From Armatimonadota bacterium (GTDB lineage: Bacteria; Armatimonadota; UBA5829; JAUSEB01), in NCBI GenBank assembly GCA_030649165.1, contig JAUSGG010000096.1, forward strand, positions 16,972 to 80,971: a DNA stretch of 64,000 nucleotides, read 5' to 3'. The notes beneath the pieces are model-generated. The model was not told the origin of the DNA and made no database searches. It worked only from the letters and a program-made list of their open reading frames with translations. This document shows positions 17,105 through 25,784 of this stretch, piece after piece (within the stretch, counting starts at the first letter, position 1; each line of letters begins with the position of its first letter). Position numbers and translations under genes: made by a program.

Positions 17105-18124
17105 ATGACAAGTCGCGAACGAATCAAGACCATTATTTCGGGCAAGGCGGCGGACCGGTGCGGGTTTTGGCTGGGTATGCCGCACCACGAGACGTGGCCG
17201 ATCTATCTAAAGCATTTCGGCTTTACGGAACAGGAGGACCTCCGGCGGTTCCTGCGGGACGATCTTCGCTGGATTCCGGCGGACGACAGCCCATATAAGA
17301 GCGCCAACAACAGGCCGCCTTTCGATCTCGTCAGGCTCGACGGCCTGGACGTGAGCAATCCGGTTCTTGCCGATTGCGAGGACGCCGCCGAGGTCGAGAA
17401 ATACGACTGGCCGAATGCCGACTACCAGGATTTCTCGCCCGTGCTGGAGACCCTGCGCAACGCCGGCGACGTGTACCGGGCGAGCGGGACCTGGACCTGC
17501 TTCTTTCACATCATCGCGGACCTGTTCGGGATGGAGAACTACTTCGTCAAAATGTACACCCATCCGGAAGTGGTGGACGCGGTCACCAGTCACGTCTGCG
17601 ATTTCTTCTATGAGGCAAACGAACGCTTCTTCGCGCTCGCCGGCGATGAGGTGGATGGATATTTCTTCGGCAACGACCTGGGGACCCAGCTCGACTTGCT
17701 TCTCAGTCCCGAGCTTTTCGACAGGTTCATCCGGCCGCAAATGCAGCGGTTTATCGACCAGGGACACAGGTGGGGTTATCAGGTTATGCTGCACTGCTGC
17801 GGCGCGGTCAGCAGGCTGATCGACCGGTTCATTGACTGCGGAATCGACGCGCTGCACCCACTGCAGGCTATGGCGCTCAACATGGACGCGGAGACACTGG
17901 CCCGGCGGTTCAAGGGCAAGATAGCGTTCGTCGGCGGGATCGACACCCAGGACCTGTTGATGAACGGAACGCCCGCGGATATCCGGGCCGATGTCCGGCG
18001 CGTGAAGGAACTGCTGGGTCCCTGCCTGGTGGTCAGCCCTAGCCACGAGGCCCTGCTGCCGAACGTGCCGCCGGAGAACGTGCTGGCGATGGCGGAGGAG
18101 GCGAGGGAGAGTGCTGAGTGCTGA
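17105..18124 (+). CDS. Uroporphyrinogen decarboxylase-family protein 1
   Basis: 339 residues from ATG 17105 (GAGG upstream); the longer frame overlaps the previous gene. UroD-type barrel features include TSRERIKTIISGKAADRCGF at the start, FGNDLGTQLDLLLSPELFDRF, QVMLHCCGAVSRLIDRFIDCG and IAFVGGIDTQDLLMNGTP, with a terminal VVSPSHEALLPNVPPENV. The HCCG segment replaces the HxCG metal site of methyltransferase relatives. Clusters of such proteins in environmental bacteria are thought to be corrinoid-dependent methyltransferases or sugar enzymes, not haem enzymes. A second family member follows after 39 bp. Confidence 0.85.
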   Translation: MTSRERIKTIISGKAADRCGFWLGMPHHETWPIYLKHFGFTEQEDLRRFLRDDLRWIPADDSPYKSANNRPPFDLVRLDGLDVSNPVLADCEDAAEVEKYDWPNADYQDFSPVLETLRNAGDVYRASGTWTCFFHIIADLFGMENYFVKMYTHPEVVDAVTSHVCDFFYEANERFFALAGDEVDGYFFGNDLGTQLDLLLSPELFDRFIRPQMQRFIDQGHRWGYQVMLHCCGAVSRLIDRFIDCGIDALHPLQAMALNMDAETLARRFKGKIAFVGGIDTQDLLMNGTPADIRADVRRVKELLGPCLVVSPSHEALLPNVPPENVLAMAEEARESAEC

Positions 18125-18163
18125 GTCGGAGGAGTCGGAAGCGCAAAGGAGTTAGACAATCTT

Positions 18164-19204
18164 ATGGACCTTAGGCGTCAACCTGATTACGAGCAGTTTT
18201 TGAAGATGCTGTGGAGAAAGGGAAAGCCGGACCATCTGCCATTTTACGAACATTACGTCAGCCCTGAGTTCGTGGCGGAGCGGACTGGAACCGATTTCGA
18301 CAGGATGGGGTTTGACGATCCCGGTTACTGGAACATCTACGTCGATTTCTGGCTCGGTATGGGTTTCGACGTTGTTCCGATGGAGATTCCGCTGAACTGC
18401 CCGCTCGGCGAAGGGCACGGCGCCGCAAGCGAGGGCAGCGAGGCAAGGGCGATGGTCCGGACGTGGGAGGACTACGAGAAGTACCCTTGGCCTGCCGAGT
18501 CGCACCCGCTGGAGTTCAGGCACTTCGAGACGGTGGCGGGACTGCTGCCGGGGGGAGCGAGAATCGTCGGCGGGGTCTGCATGGGCCCGTACGAGTGGAC
18601 CTCTCAGTTGATGGGCGTCATGGGTCTGTCTTATGCGCTCGTGGACTCACCCGGACTCGCTGAGGAGGTGTTCGCCCGGCTCAGCAGGCTAATCCTCAGC
18701 GGCGACCGGCAGATAGCCGGCATGGACGCCGTCTGCGCGCTGAGGCAGGGCGACGATCTCGGCTTCAAGACATCCACATTCCTCCCGCCCGAGTATCTGC
18801 GCGAGCACGTGCTCCCTACTTACAAGAAGGCCGCGGAGATAGCCCACGCCGAGGGCAAGCCGTACATCCTGCACTCGTGCGGCAACCTGCTTGAGATATA
18901 CGACGACCTGATTGAAGTCTGCAAGATCGACGCGAAACACTCCTTTGAGGACGCCATTATGCCGGTGGGCGAGTTCAAGAGGCGGTTCGGCAGCCGCATA
19001 ACGCCCCTTGGCGGCCTCGACGTGGATATGATCTGCAGAAGCTCGCAAGAGGATCTTCGCGCCTACACCCGCAGGCACATAGAGGAGTGTTTCCTCTCCG
19101 GCGACGGCTACTGGACCCTCGGCACGGGCAATTCGCTGACGGATTACATGCCGGTAGAGAATTACCTGCTCGTGCTTGAAGAGGGGATGAGCGTGAGCAG
19201 GTAG
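18164..19204 (+). CDS. Uroporphyrinogen decarboxylase-family protein 2 (MtaA-like)
   Basis: 346 residues from ATG 18164. It belongs to the same superfamily as its neighbour but is clearly diverged: KGKPDHLPFYEHYVSPEF at the start, RQGDDLGFKTSTFLPPEYL, KPYILHSCGNLLEIYDDLIE with the HxCG metal motif, HSFEDAIMPVGEFKRRFG and TPLGGLDVDMICRSS. HSCG suggests a zinc-thiolate site as in MtaA/CmuA-type methyltransferases. No corrinoid protein is encoded beside it, although a B12-binding radical SAM gene lies 140 bp downstream on the other strand. Confidence 0.85.
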   Translation: MDLRRQPDYEQFLKMLWRKGKPDHLPFYEHYVSPEFVAERTGTDFDRMGFDDPGYWNIYVDFWLGMGFDVVPMEIPLNCPLGEGHGAASEGSEARAMVRTWEDYEKYPWPAESHPLEFRHFETVAGLLPGGARIVGGVCMGPYEWTSQLMGVMGLSYALVDSPGLAEEVFARLSRLILSGDRQIAGMDAVCALRQGDDLGFKTSTFLPPEYLREHVLPTYKKAAEIAHAEGKPYILHSCGNLLEIYDDLIEVCKIDAKHSFEDAIMPVGEFKRRFGSRITPLGGLDVDMICRSSQEDLRAYTRRHIEECFLSGDGYWTLGTGNSLTDYMPVENYLLVLEEGMSVSR

Positions 19205-19219
19205 GTTTTGGTGAGAGTT

Positions 19220-19275
19220 GCCCGGCGAATGAATTCACGGCTACAACTACACGAAGTCCCCCTTCGGGGACTATT
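19220..19275. repeat. Possible dispersed repeat with GTCCCC/GGGGAC hairpin
   Basis: The sequence CCCGGCGAATGAATTC, ACGGCTACAACTACACGAAG and TCCCCCTTCGGGGACTA resembles intergenic repeats I have seen in several environmental genomes (GAATTCGCGGCTACAACG-type). Only one copy is in this window, so its repeat nature is from memory. It sits between convergent genes and its hairpin could end transcription. Confidence 0.3.
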
Positions 19276-19345
19276 TGCGTTGCTGCGCAAGGCCCCACGT
19301 TCGGGGGGGGCAGGTTGGCGCCGGCGTGCTGCGAAGCTCACCCGG

Positions 19346-20773
19346 TTACATCCGATGCCGGGACTCGAAGAGCCGGTTGCGGGGGGCTTTGGTCGCATAT
19401 TCCAGTGTTGTCCGGCAGAAGGTCAGCATGTTGGGCAGGCTGTGCCGCCAGATGCTCGCCTGTTTGATAAATGACGGATGCAGATAGAGCTTCAGCCCCT
19501 CGGCGGCAATAAGGCGGACGATCTGCCGGTTCGTCAGTTTTCTGGTGGAGACGTTGCAGATGAAGCCGTTGTAGCGATCATAGCGGTCCGGATTGGCCAC
19601 GAGTCCCTCGGCCATCAGGTCCTCCCGGACCTCGGTCCCCGGATACGGCGTCAGACACCACATAATGGCGTGATCCAGTCCAAGGCTGATCGGGGCGCGG
19701 AAGGACGCCCGGACGGAATCGGCATCGTCGTCGGGGTTGCCGACTATGAGGCCGCCCGCGACGGCTATGCCCTTCGCGTGCAAAGCGTCTACTACCTTCC
19801 TGGTCGATTCCCACGAATTGCTCTTGCGCAGGAACCGCCAGGTGTCCCTGTTCACGCTTTCGATGCCGAGGAACACGCCGCTGAAGCCGGCGCGGCGCAT
19901 CTCCGAGGGGAGATCGGGCAACTCCAGGAAGCCCGCGACGTCGGCCTGGCTGATGAACTCCATATCGGCGAGCCTGCGGTCCACTATCGCGCGGCAGAGT
20001 TCGCGGAACCGCTCGGGCCGGAGGTTGATGTTGTCGTCGCTGAAGAATATCCCCCTCGCCCCGGCCTCCCCGGCCCGCCGGATGTCCTCCACGACCCGCT
20101 CGATGGGATACTCGCGATAGCTGCCGCCGTACATCCCGCGGATGCAGCAGAAACGGCAGTTGCGCGGGCATCCGCGGGATGTCTCGACCACGTCGAACGG
20201 CTTCCCGAAATAGTGAAATCCGCCGCTCAGGCGCGAGCTTCTGTCGGGGATATCGACCTCGTCCAGGCTGTTCAGTCCGCCGGATGGATTGTGGACAAAA
20301 CCCTCTTGTGATCTGTGCGACAGGCCGGGAATAGCCGCGAAGTCGCCGCCTTTGCCGAGCGCGGCGATCAGCATATTGAGCGGGGTTTCTCCCTCGCCGC
20401 GTATGATGAAATCGATGCCGGCGGCATCCGGATCGCCGGCGATTTCCAAATAAGCCAACGTCGCGTGATAGCCGCCCAGGACGATCTTCGCCCGTGGAAG
20501 CGTCTTGCGAACGAGCTTGGCCACTTTGCGGGCGGTCGGATACTGGAAAGTCATCGCGCTCAGACCGACGAGGTCGGGCTCGATCTTTCGCAGCGCGTCC
20601 TCGACAGCTTGTCCTACGTTTCTGGAGTGCAAGACCAGGTCGAGCGTGGACACCTCGGCGTCGCGGACATTGGCAGCAAGCGAGACGATGGCGAGGTTCG
20701 GAATCCGCATAACGCGGTCGAACGAGCTGGCTACGTCGGGCATCGAAAGCAGCAAGATACGCATTATCGGCAA
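19346..20773 (-). CDS. B12-binding-domain radical SAM protein
   Basis: 475 residues from TTG 20773; ATG 20764 is an alternative (GAGG fits TTG better). The N-terminal cobalamin-binding-type domain has EPDLVGLSAMTFQYPTARKV and KIVLGGYHATL. The radical SAM core has the C-x3-C-x2-C cluster in SRGCPRNCRFCCIRGM (about residue 205), FFSDDNINLRPERFRELC, GVFLGIESVNRDTW and the late GGLIVGNPDDDADS. These proteins act on unidentified substrates, often in methylation or lipid and cofactor modification. The gene ends convergently with the UroD pair and is 147 bp from the U32-like gene. Confidence 0.85.
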   Translation of the reverse strand: MPIMRILLLSMPDVASSFDRVMRIPNLAIVSLAANVRDAEVSTLDLVLHSRNVGQAVEDALRKIEPDLVGLSAMTFQYPTARKVAKLVRKTLPRAKIVLGGYHATLAYLEIAGDPDAAGIDFIIRGEGETPLNMLIAALGKGGDFAAIPGLSHRSQEGFVHNPSGGLNSLDEVDIPDRSSRLSGGFHYFGKPFDVVETSRGCPRNCRFCCIRGMYGGSYREYPIERVVEDIRRAGEAGARGIFFSDDNINLRPERFRELCRAIVDRRLADMEFISQADVAGFLELPDLPSEMRRAGFSGVFLGIESVNRDTWRFLRKSNSWESTRKVVDALHAKGIAVAGGLIVGNPDDDADSVRASFRAPISLGLDHAIMWCLTPYPGTEVREDLMAEGLVANPDRYDRYNGFICNVSTRKLTNRQIVRLIAAEGLKLYLHPSFIKQASIWRHSLPNMLTFCRTTLEYATKAPRNRLFESRHRM

Positions 20774-20807
20774 TCTACCTCACATTCAGGGCCAGATTGC
20801 GAAAGCA

Positions 20808-20865
20808 CGAAATGGAGGAGCAGAAAAAGCAGATTCTTCGTCGTTCCTCCTCAGAATGACGTTAT
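20808..20865. repeat. AATGACG/AGATT repeat copy in the rSAM-U32 gap
   Basis: AGCAGAAAAAGCAGATTC, CTTCGTCGTTCCTCCTCAGAATGACG is one arm of the repeat family that appears complete at 30498-30593. Confidence 0.6.
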
Positions 20866-20920
20866 CACGGCCTTTTTCAACAGCCCCCATTGCCCTTTTC
20901 GCCTTTTCGTGATTTCGTGA

Positions 20921-22147
20921 TTAGCGGTACTTCCACATTGCGCCGGAGCGCATATCGTCGAGCAGACCTTGCGCCAGATCGATACAGCGGTCGCGGTAAG
21001 CCGGGTCGAGCCTGACCACTTCCTGGGCGATGTTCCTGCAATAGCCGCACAGGTCGCAATCGCGCCCGCCGCAGTCGCGATCGATCAGCCCTTCGACAAA
21101 TCCGTCAAGAGCGCGATTGTCGATGACAAGCGGCGACCGTTGATCGGACTCGTACAGCATCCCGTGCATTTTGGCGAACTCCCGCCAGCGGAGCAGGCGC
21201 GCGGGATTTGCCTTCCACGGGCGCAAGAAAGTGCGAACGTCCCACAGACGGCCCCGGCGCGGTTGAGAGCCGGACCGCTTCTCTTTGTAGCCGTAGGGCT
21301 GGATGAGCTCGATCAGATTGCCGTCGAAGCGGCGCTCGTGATAGGCACGGACGCGGTTCACGAGGGTGTCGGTCGGCGCATCGCGTTCCAGTATCTTGAA
21401 CGACTTGTACCCGATGGCTTCGTACAGCCGGAGGTCTTCCGGGCGAATCCACGGGGACATCAGGTAGTTGGCAGGATCGGCCAGCTTCATCGCGGAGCAC
21501 GCGAGGAGGCAGTAGTCGATCATGAACCTTTCACTGTGGGTCTGAGACGCATGCGACAAGCTCACCATGTGGTAGGGCGAGAGCGGACATTCCTTGAGAC
21601 AGGCCGCGTTGGCAAGAAGCTGCAGATCGCACTTGACGCTATCGCGGATCGCTCGGAGCCGCCGGAAATCGCGGTTCGCGGTGAGCGGCTCGACAGTGAT
21701 ACAGTCCGCGCCCAAATCCTCCCAGTACCTGGCGCGGACCGGGGAGTTGACCTGCGCGTAGACCCCTACCCTGATCTTGAGGTCCGGATACCGGGCTTTG
21801 ACGATCTCAAGGAGCATAGGTATTGAGATAGTGACCCACTCGACGCCGATTTGCGAAATCCAGTCGAGCAGCCGGCGCAGGTCGCGCTGACCGACGGCGG
21901 TGAACTCGCGGTTGCCCATGCACGCTGGGTTGATGAGGTAATCGAAGGCCATGCCATGCCGGCGGGCTTCCCGCACGTGCTCTTCCAACCTATGGCGCGA
22001 TACCGGCGCGAGCATGTAACTCGCTCTCCCGCCGCCGGCGGCGTCACGCGGCAGTTTGCCGAAAAGCTCCACGACCGAGTGCGACGCGAGGCGAGCTGGA
22101 AGCTCATTATCGAAGTTCGTGGCTGCGCTGAAACGGAGTTTGCACAT
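20921..22147 (-). CDS. Peptidase U32-like protein
   Basis: 408 residues from ATG 22147, with AGGAG 7 bp upstream. It resembles U32/UbiU-type proteins in the TIM-barrel segments: FDYLINPACMGNREF, WVTISIPMLLEIVKARYPDL, RVGVYAQVNSPVRARYWEDL and GADCITVEPLTANRDFRRL. Cysteines cluster at ACLKECPLS, DYCLLACS and GGRDCDLCGYC, enough to hold an iron-sulphur cluster, as is known for UbiU/V and other U32 members. It may act with the adjacent radical SAM protein as a hydroxylase or peptidase-like factor, but the substrate is unknown. Confidence 0.65.
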   Translation of the reverse strand: MCKLRFSAATNFDNELPARLASHSVVELFGKLPRDAAGGGRASYMLAPVSRHRLEEHVREARRHGMAFDYLINPACMGNREFTAVGQRDLRRLLDWISQIGVEWVTISIPMLLEIVKARYPDLKIRVGVYAQVNSPVRARYWEDLGADCITVEPLTANRDFRRLRAIRDSVKCDLQLLANAACLKECPLSPYHMVSLSHASQTHSERFMIDYCLLACSAMKLADPANYLMSPWIRPEDLRLYEAIGYKSFKILERDAPTDTLVNRVRAYHERRFDGNLIELIQPYGYKEKRSGSQPRRGRLWDVRTFLRPWKANPARLLRWREFAKMHGMLYESDQRSPLVIDNRALDGFVEGLIDRDCGGRDCDLCGYCRNIAQEVVRLDPAYRDRCIDLAQGLLDDMRSGAMWKYR

Positions 22148-22271
22148 GAGAATCTCCTGAACAGTATAACCAGTCGGAGGGGGTGTTAAGCAAGGGACGG
22201 TTGATGTAACAATTCAGGAATGGTCTGTACGACTTTCCCCGCTGCTCACCCTTGGGAAAACACGAGCGTAA

Positions 22272-22335
22272 TCCCCTCTCCCTTGAGGGAGAGGGTTAGA
22301 GCCTGCCCTGAGCGCAGCGAATGGGGTGAGGGTGA
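22272..22335. repeat. CCCTCTCCCTTGAGGGAGAGGG hairpin repeat
   Basis: An 8- to 10-bp stem (CCCTCTCCCTTGAGGGAGAGGG) followed by TTAGAG and GGGGTGAGGG. The same unit recurs at 48974-49014. Confidence 0.75.
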
Positions 22336-22409
22336 AAATTCTCTCCATTCCTGAACCCTTGCGTTGATGATTGGTGGTTGACTGTGGCGGAGAAGAAACA
22401 CCGCAAAAT

Positions 22410-22454
22410 CAGGTAATATTACCTGTTGACACCGGATCGATCTTGGGGTACTCT
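22410..22454 (+). promoter_or_regulatory. Promoter with abutting palindromic operator before the PEP-CTERM gene
   Basis: A perfect 16-bp palindrome CAGGTAATATTACCTG (22410-22425) directly abuts TTGACA (22426-22431). After 17 bp comes TACTCT (22449-22454). The arrangement fits a dimeric regulator binding just upstream of, or over, the -35 box. The gene starts 58 bp after the -10 box, with GAGGGGG/GGAAAAGG in front of its ATG. Confidence 0.65.
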
Positions 22455-22511
22455 GGACTATGAGAGTGGGCGACATTTGGGCGGGCCGCGCCACTCACGA
22501 GGGGGAAAAGG

Positions 22512-23273
22512 ATGTGTCATGTAATACGCCCCGCATTGGCTGCCCTGGCGATCTTATGCCTAGCTGCTGTTTCGCCCGGCCTCGCGGTAAGTTACTCAGG
22601 TAGTCTCACCTATTCACCCGGTCCGCCTCCCGACTCCGGAGACGGCCTTTACGTCGGCATTCCGGGGCTGCAATGGGTCAACTACAACGTGTCGATTTCC
22701 TGGACCGTGACCAACGATGACCCGATCTCCGGCAATCCGTGGAAATATACCTACACGTTTGGCCACGACGGGACCCAGGCGGGAATCAGCCACGTCATAA
22801 TCGAAGGCTCAGAGGGGATTTCTGCGTCGGACATCGCCGGACTGACCGGAGCGACACTCTATTCGACGGGCATCCAATACGCAAATCCCGGCACGCCGGG
22901 TATGCCTGAGGATCTTTATGGGCTGAGGTTCAACCCGCTGGCCGAGGGCCAGTTCGGCATGACCTGGTCTTTCTGGAGCGACCGCGCTCCGGTTTGGGGC
23001 GATTTCTACGCCCGTTGCGGAGGCAAGATGGGCGGGATAAACAGAGTTTACAACTACAACAACACCGGCGGAGTGGAGAATGGTTTTCTCGATCCCAACG
23101 GTGACGACGCGCTCCTCGACGACATCGACCCCGCCGGCCCGGCCTCGAACGGCTCTCTCGATTTCCACATTTTGCGACCCGACTCAGTGGTTCCCGAGCC
23201 GTCCGGACTGCTTGCCCTGTTGTGCGGCGCGGTCGGCCTCGGAGGGATCATAACCAGATCGAGACGTCGATAG
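22512..23273 (+). CDS. PEP-CTERM sorting-domain protein
   Basis: 253 residues from ATG 22512. A signal peptide (PALAALAILCLAAVSPGLA) is followed by a Gly/Pro/Tyr-rich beta-type domain with no enzyme motif. The C terminus has VPEPSG, a hydrophobic stretch (LLALLCGAVGLGGII) and a basic tail (TRSRRR), the PEP-CTERM signal recognised by exosortase. The mature protein should be processed and released or attached to extracellular matrix. No exosortase gene is in the window. The gene has its own promoter and terminator, so it is monocistronic. Confidence 0.88.
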   Translation: MCHVIRPALAALAILCLAAVSPGLAVSYSGSLTYSPGPPPDSGDGLYVGIPGLQWVNYNVSISWTVTNDDPISGNPWKYTYTFGHDGTQAGISHVIIEGSEGISASDIAGLTGATLYSTGIQYANPGTPGMPEDLYGLRFNPLAEGQFGMTWSFWSDRAPVWGDFYARCGGKMGGINRVYNYNNTGGVENGFLDPNGDDALLDDIDPAGPASNGSLDFHILRPDSVVPEPSGLLALLCGAVGLGGIITRSRRR

Positions 23274-23311
23274 CCCTCCTGTATTCTAAGGGTGGGAAGG
23301 TTATCGGATAG

Positions 23312-23342
23312 GGATCGCCCGGGAGAAGCTTCCGGGCGATCC
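23312..23342 (+). terminator. Intrinsic-type terminator after the PEP-CTERM gene
   Basis: An 11-bp perfect stem (GGATCGCCCGG / CCGGGCGATCC) with a 9-base loop, followed by GTTTGT. It lies 38 bp after the stop. The T-run is short. Confidence 0.65.
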
Positions 23343-23441
23343 GTTTGTACCGGCGTGTCCGTCGTGTCCTCTCTCCCCCCGGACGGTTTATAGGGAAGAG
23401 GACTTGGGTGAGGGGGAATCCGCTCAAGAACCGTAATCAAG

Positions 23442-24413
23442 CTATGGAATTGGAACGTCCTCAAAGACCGCCTCTGCCCGGCCTTTGAGGCACGGAATCG
23501 TCAGGTCAAGGTCAAAGCTTTTTGGTTCCGGATAGATTGCCGGGAACATATAGAGGTAGATATCGTGGTTAATGGCGGCGTTGGCCGTATTCCGAGCGCG
23601 GCGGTCGACCATCTTCCCCGCGAACCTCGGGGCCAGCGTACCCGCCGCTCTCTCGATGATCGTCCAGTGTTTGGTCCCTTTAGCGAACACGTCTGTCTGA
23701 CCGTCGGCGGCGTTCTCGTCATAGGCGACATCCGCAACGGCGTGAACCCGCCCGACGTCATCTGTCAGCCTCGCTCTCCGATCTTCGTGCATTTCGTAGG
23801 AGCCGGACCAATGGAACGAATCTCCGTTCTTCCAGCAATCATAACGGAAGTGCAGCGTAGCCACCCAGGCGGGTTTGACCTCCAGTTCGACTGCATACAC
23901 AGGTCGTCCCTCATAGCGGTCCGAATAGCCCCACCAGCGGCGGTCTTTCAATATGTCCTTTGCTGTCCTATTGCAGTAGGTGCGGCGCAGCGTGACCTGA
24001 CCTTTACCGATTCGCCTGGTAACAGGCAGCGTCCCGCCGGACGCCCCGGCGAACCGGAAGCGACGTTTCTCGACGACGCGCACCTCCTGCACAATAGTAA
24101 GCCGTCGGGCGCGAGGTTTAACCTTGAAGCTCGCCGTCTTCCATATTCGTCCGCGCTTTGACCAATGGTCACACTGGGGGCTGGTCTCTTTGCCGTCTAC
24201 GAAGACTCTGATATCGCCGAGGCTGACGTAAGCTCTTTTTGCTCCCTCGGGCCTCGCGTCAATTGTCAATTCTATTTTGACCAGTCCGTTTCTCGTCCGC
24301 GTGACCTTCCTCAACGTCACATTGACTCCGACAAGGGAGCGTGTCCACGAAATCGGTTTGAGTCCGTGAAAACACAACCTCAGCAGAATCCAGCCCGCGA
24401 GCAGCAGGCCCAA
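23442..24413 (-). CDS. Membrane-anchored protein of unknown function
   Basis: 323 residues counted from TTG 24413, which falls inside a hydrophobic stretch. The frame remains open upstream to a stop near 24490 (LLAVSAILGLLLAGWILLRLCF) but offers no ATG or GTG, so the true start is uncertain. After this anchor the chain is rich in Arg/Lys and beta-type segments (LVKIELTIDARPEGAKRAYV, ATLHFRYDCWKNGDSFHWSG) with no known motif. It follows the DUF4424-like gene on the same strand by about 90 bp and is probably cotranscribed, perhaps as a paired envelope protein. Confidence 0.55.
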   Translation of the reverse strand: MGLLLAGWILLRLCFHGLKPISWTRSLVGVNVTLRKVTRTRNGLVKIELTIDARPEGAKRAYVSLGDIRVFVDGKETSPQCDHWSKRGRIWKTASFKVKPRARRLTIVQEVRVVEKRRFRFAGASGGTLPVTRRIGKGQVTLRRTYCNRTAKDILKDRRWWGYSDRYEGRPVYAVELEVKPAWVATLHFRYDCWKNGDSFHWSGSYEMHEDRRARLTDDVGRVHAVADVAYDENAADGQTDVFAKGTKHWTIIERAAGTLAPRFAGKMVDRRARNTANAAINHDIYLYMFPAIYPEPKSFDLDLTIPCLKGRAEAVFEDVPIP

Positions 24414-24503
24414 TATTGCGGAAACCGCAAGTAAGCGTCTAGTTGTTGAGCGAGAACTGCGGATGTTGGCGTCCCCCGTTTGTCATGCCGCCGGCTTGGC
24501 GCG

Positions 24504-25604
24504 TCAGGATGTCGAGCTTCCTCGCTTTGCGCTTGCCGGCGCCAGCCACAGGTTGAGGCGGCGGCTTTTCCAATCGTACCTGGCTTTGCCGCCGAGAACT
24601 CTCACCACCGCGGCGACAGGTACGGAAAACTGGTCATACTTGCCGGCTATTGGCGCAACGGGGAGAGTTATCCTACGGGAGCCGTCCAACTGAGCGGTTC
24701 CGGAGCCGGCCTTTAACGTCAGGGTCCGGCCGGCGTACTTGATCACGCGAATGCGCTTCGCTTTGTCGTCCACTGACCCGCCCAGCGCATCTTCGATGAA
24801 GCCGAGTCCGGTCATCGCTCTACCGTTGACCACCGAGAAAGGCGACCAACTGTAGCCGTTAATCATCTTACCGTTCAGCTTTGGGGAGCGCGGGACGAAC
24901 TCGATCTCTATATCACCTGTGGGCTCGAAATTCCTCATAGTCCAGGTGAGCGTGCGTTTTCGACTCGTATATCCTTTGGGCAGCGCCGAGATGTCGTAAT
25001 ACGTCCGCGGGAAACGGGAGGCGTCCACAATCACAACAGCTTGGCCGATCGGACCCTTCCAGTTTCGTCCGGTCTTCAGGATGTAGTTGAAGAGCGAGAT
25101 GGCATCATACTCCGAACCAACGGAGCCCGATCCGCCCAGTTCGGAAGTGTACTCGTCCACAACCGTTCGTGTCTGTCCGGCCTCAAATGGGATCTTCTTG
25201 ACGTACCAGGCGCGGTACTCTTCGTGGCGAGGTATTTCTCCCTTTTTGCCGGAAGGCGCGTACCGCGTTCTGACCAGCCGTCCGTCGACCCAGGACCTGA
25301 AGCCTTTCAGCCGCATCTCCGTGCTGCCGTCACCGTATGCCCACGCCTTTTCCGGAAATCCCATTGTGACCGTGACCGCCTTGCCTTCGTTCTTGAACAC
25401 GAATTCGCACCGCACACGGGCGCTTTCTGAGTCCAACCTCGCGGTAGCCTTCTCGCGGACCATGCGAATCGACTTGTGCCGGCCCATCGGCTCGACGGCG
25501 CCGCCGCCGATTGCGCTCAGGGCGCTGTCATTGGCGAGCGCGCGTCCTCCCGCCACAGCGATGCACGCCGTTAGAACTGCCGCAACATGGATTTGCCTGA
25601 GCAT
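24504..25604 (-). CDS. Exported protein: DUF4424-like domain plus copper-amine-oxidase-type domain
   Basis: 366 residues from ATG 25604, with GGAGGAGG in front. Residues 1-24 are a signal peptide (AAVLTACIAVAGGRALA). The middle (AVEPMGRHKSIRMVREK, VTVTMGFPEKAWAY, TRTVVDEYTSELGG) resembles DUF4424-type exported domains. The last about 70 residues (SRRITLPVAPIAGKYDQFSV, PVAAVVRVLGGKARYDWKSR, RLNLWL) match the Cu-amine-oxidase N-terminal type domain common in exported proteins of Firmicutes and Armatimonadota, which usually binds cell-wall material. The exact function is unknown. Confidence 0.6.
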   Translation of the reverse strand: MLRQIHVAAVLTACIAVAGGRALANDSALSAIGGGAVEPMGRHKSIRMVREKATARLDSESARVRCEFVFKNEGKAVTVTMGFPEKAWAYGDGSTEMRLKGFRSWVDGRLVRTRYAPSGKKGEIPRHEEYRAWYVKKIPFEAGQTRTVVDEYTSELGGSGSVGSEYDAISLFNYILKTGRNWKGPIGQAVVIVDASRFPRTYYDISALPKGYTSRKRTLTWTMRNFEPTGDIEIEFVPRSPKLNGKMINGYSWSPFSVVNGRAMTGLGFIEDALGGSVDDKAKRIRVIKYAGRTLTLKAGSGTAQLDGSRRITLPVAPIAGKYDQFSVPVAAVVRVLGGKARYDWKSRRLNLWLAPASAKRGSSTS

Positions 25605-25713
25605 CTTGCCTCCTCCTCGTTTCGCAATAGCTATCTAGTTTGACGCCGCTTATACGAGTTTAGTTTACAGAGGCGGACGGGCACGGGTCGGGCCGTGTCT
25701 CTGGGCCGTCACT

Positions 25714-25752
25714 TCAACCCCACCCCAACCCTCCCCTGAATGGGGAGGGGGT
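25714..25752. repeat. CCCTCCCCTGAATGGGGAGGGGG hairpin repeat
   Basis: A strong hairpin (CCCTCCCC-TGAAT-GGGGAGGG) belonging to the pyrimidine-purine family. It lies upstream of the exported protein gene starting at 25604 and may end an incoming minus-strand transcript. Confidence 0.7.
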
Positions 25753-25784
25753 TACCCTCGACTCCCTGTAACAGTTCAGGAATG

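Noticed and set aside
19205..19345. Possible tRNA between convergent genes
   Set aside because: The GTCCCC/GGGGAC hairpin does not extend to a cloverleaf; no acceptor stem or T-arm could be found.
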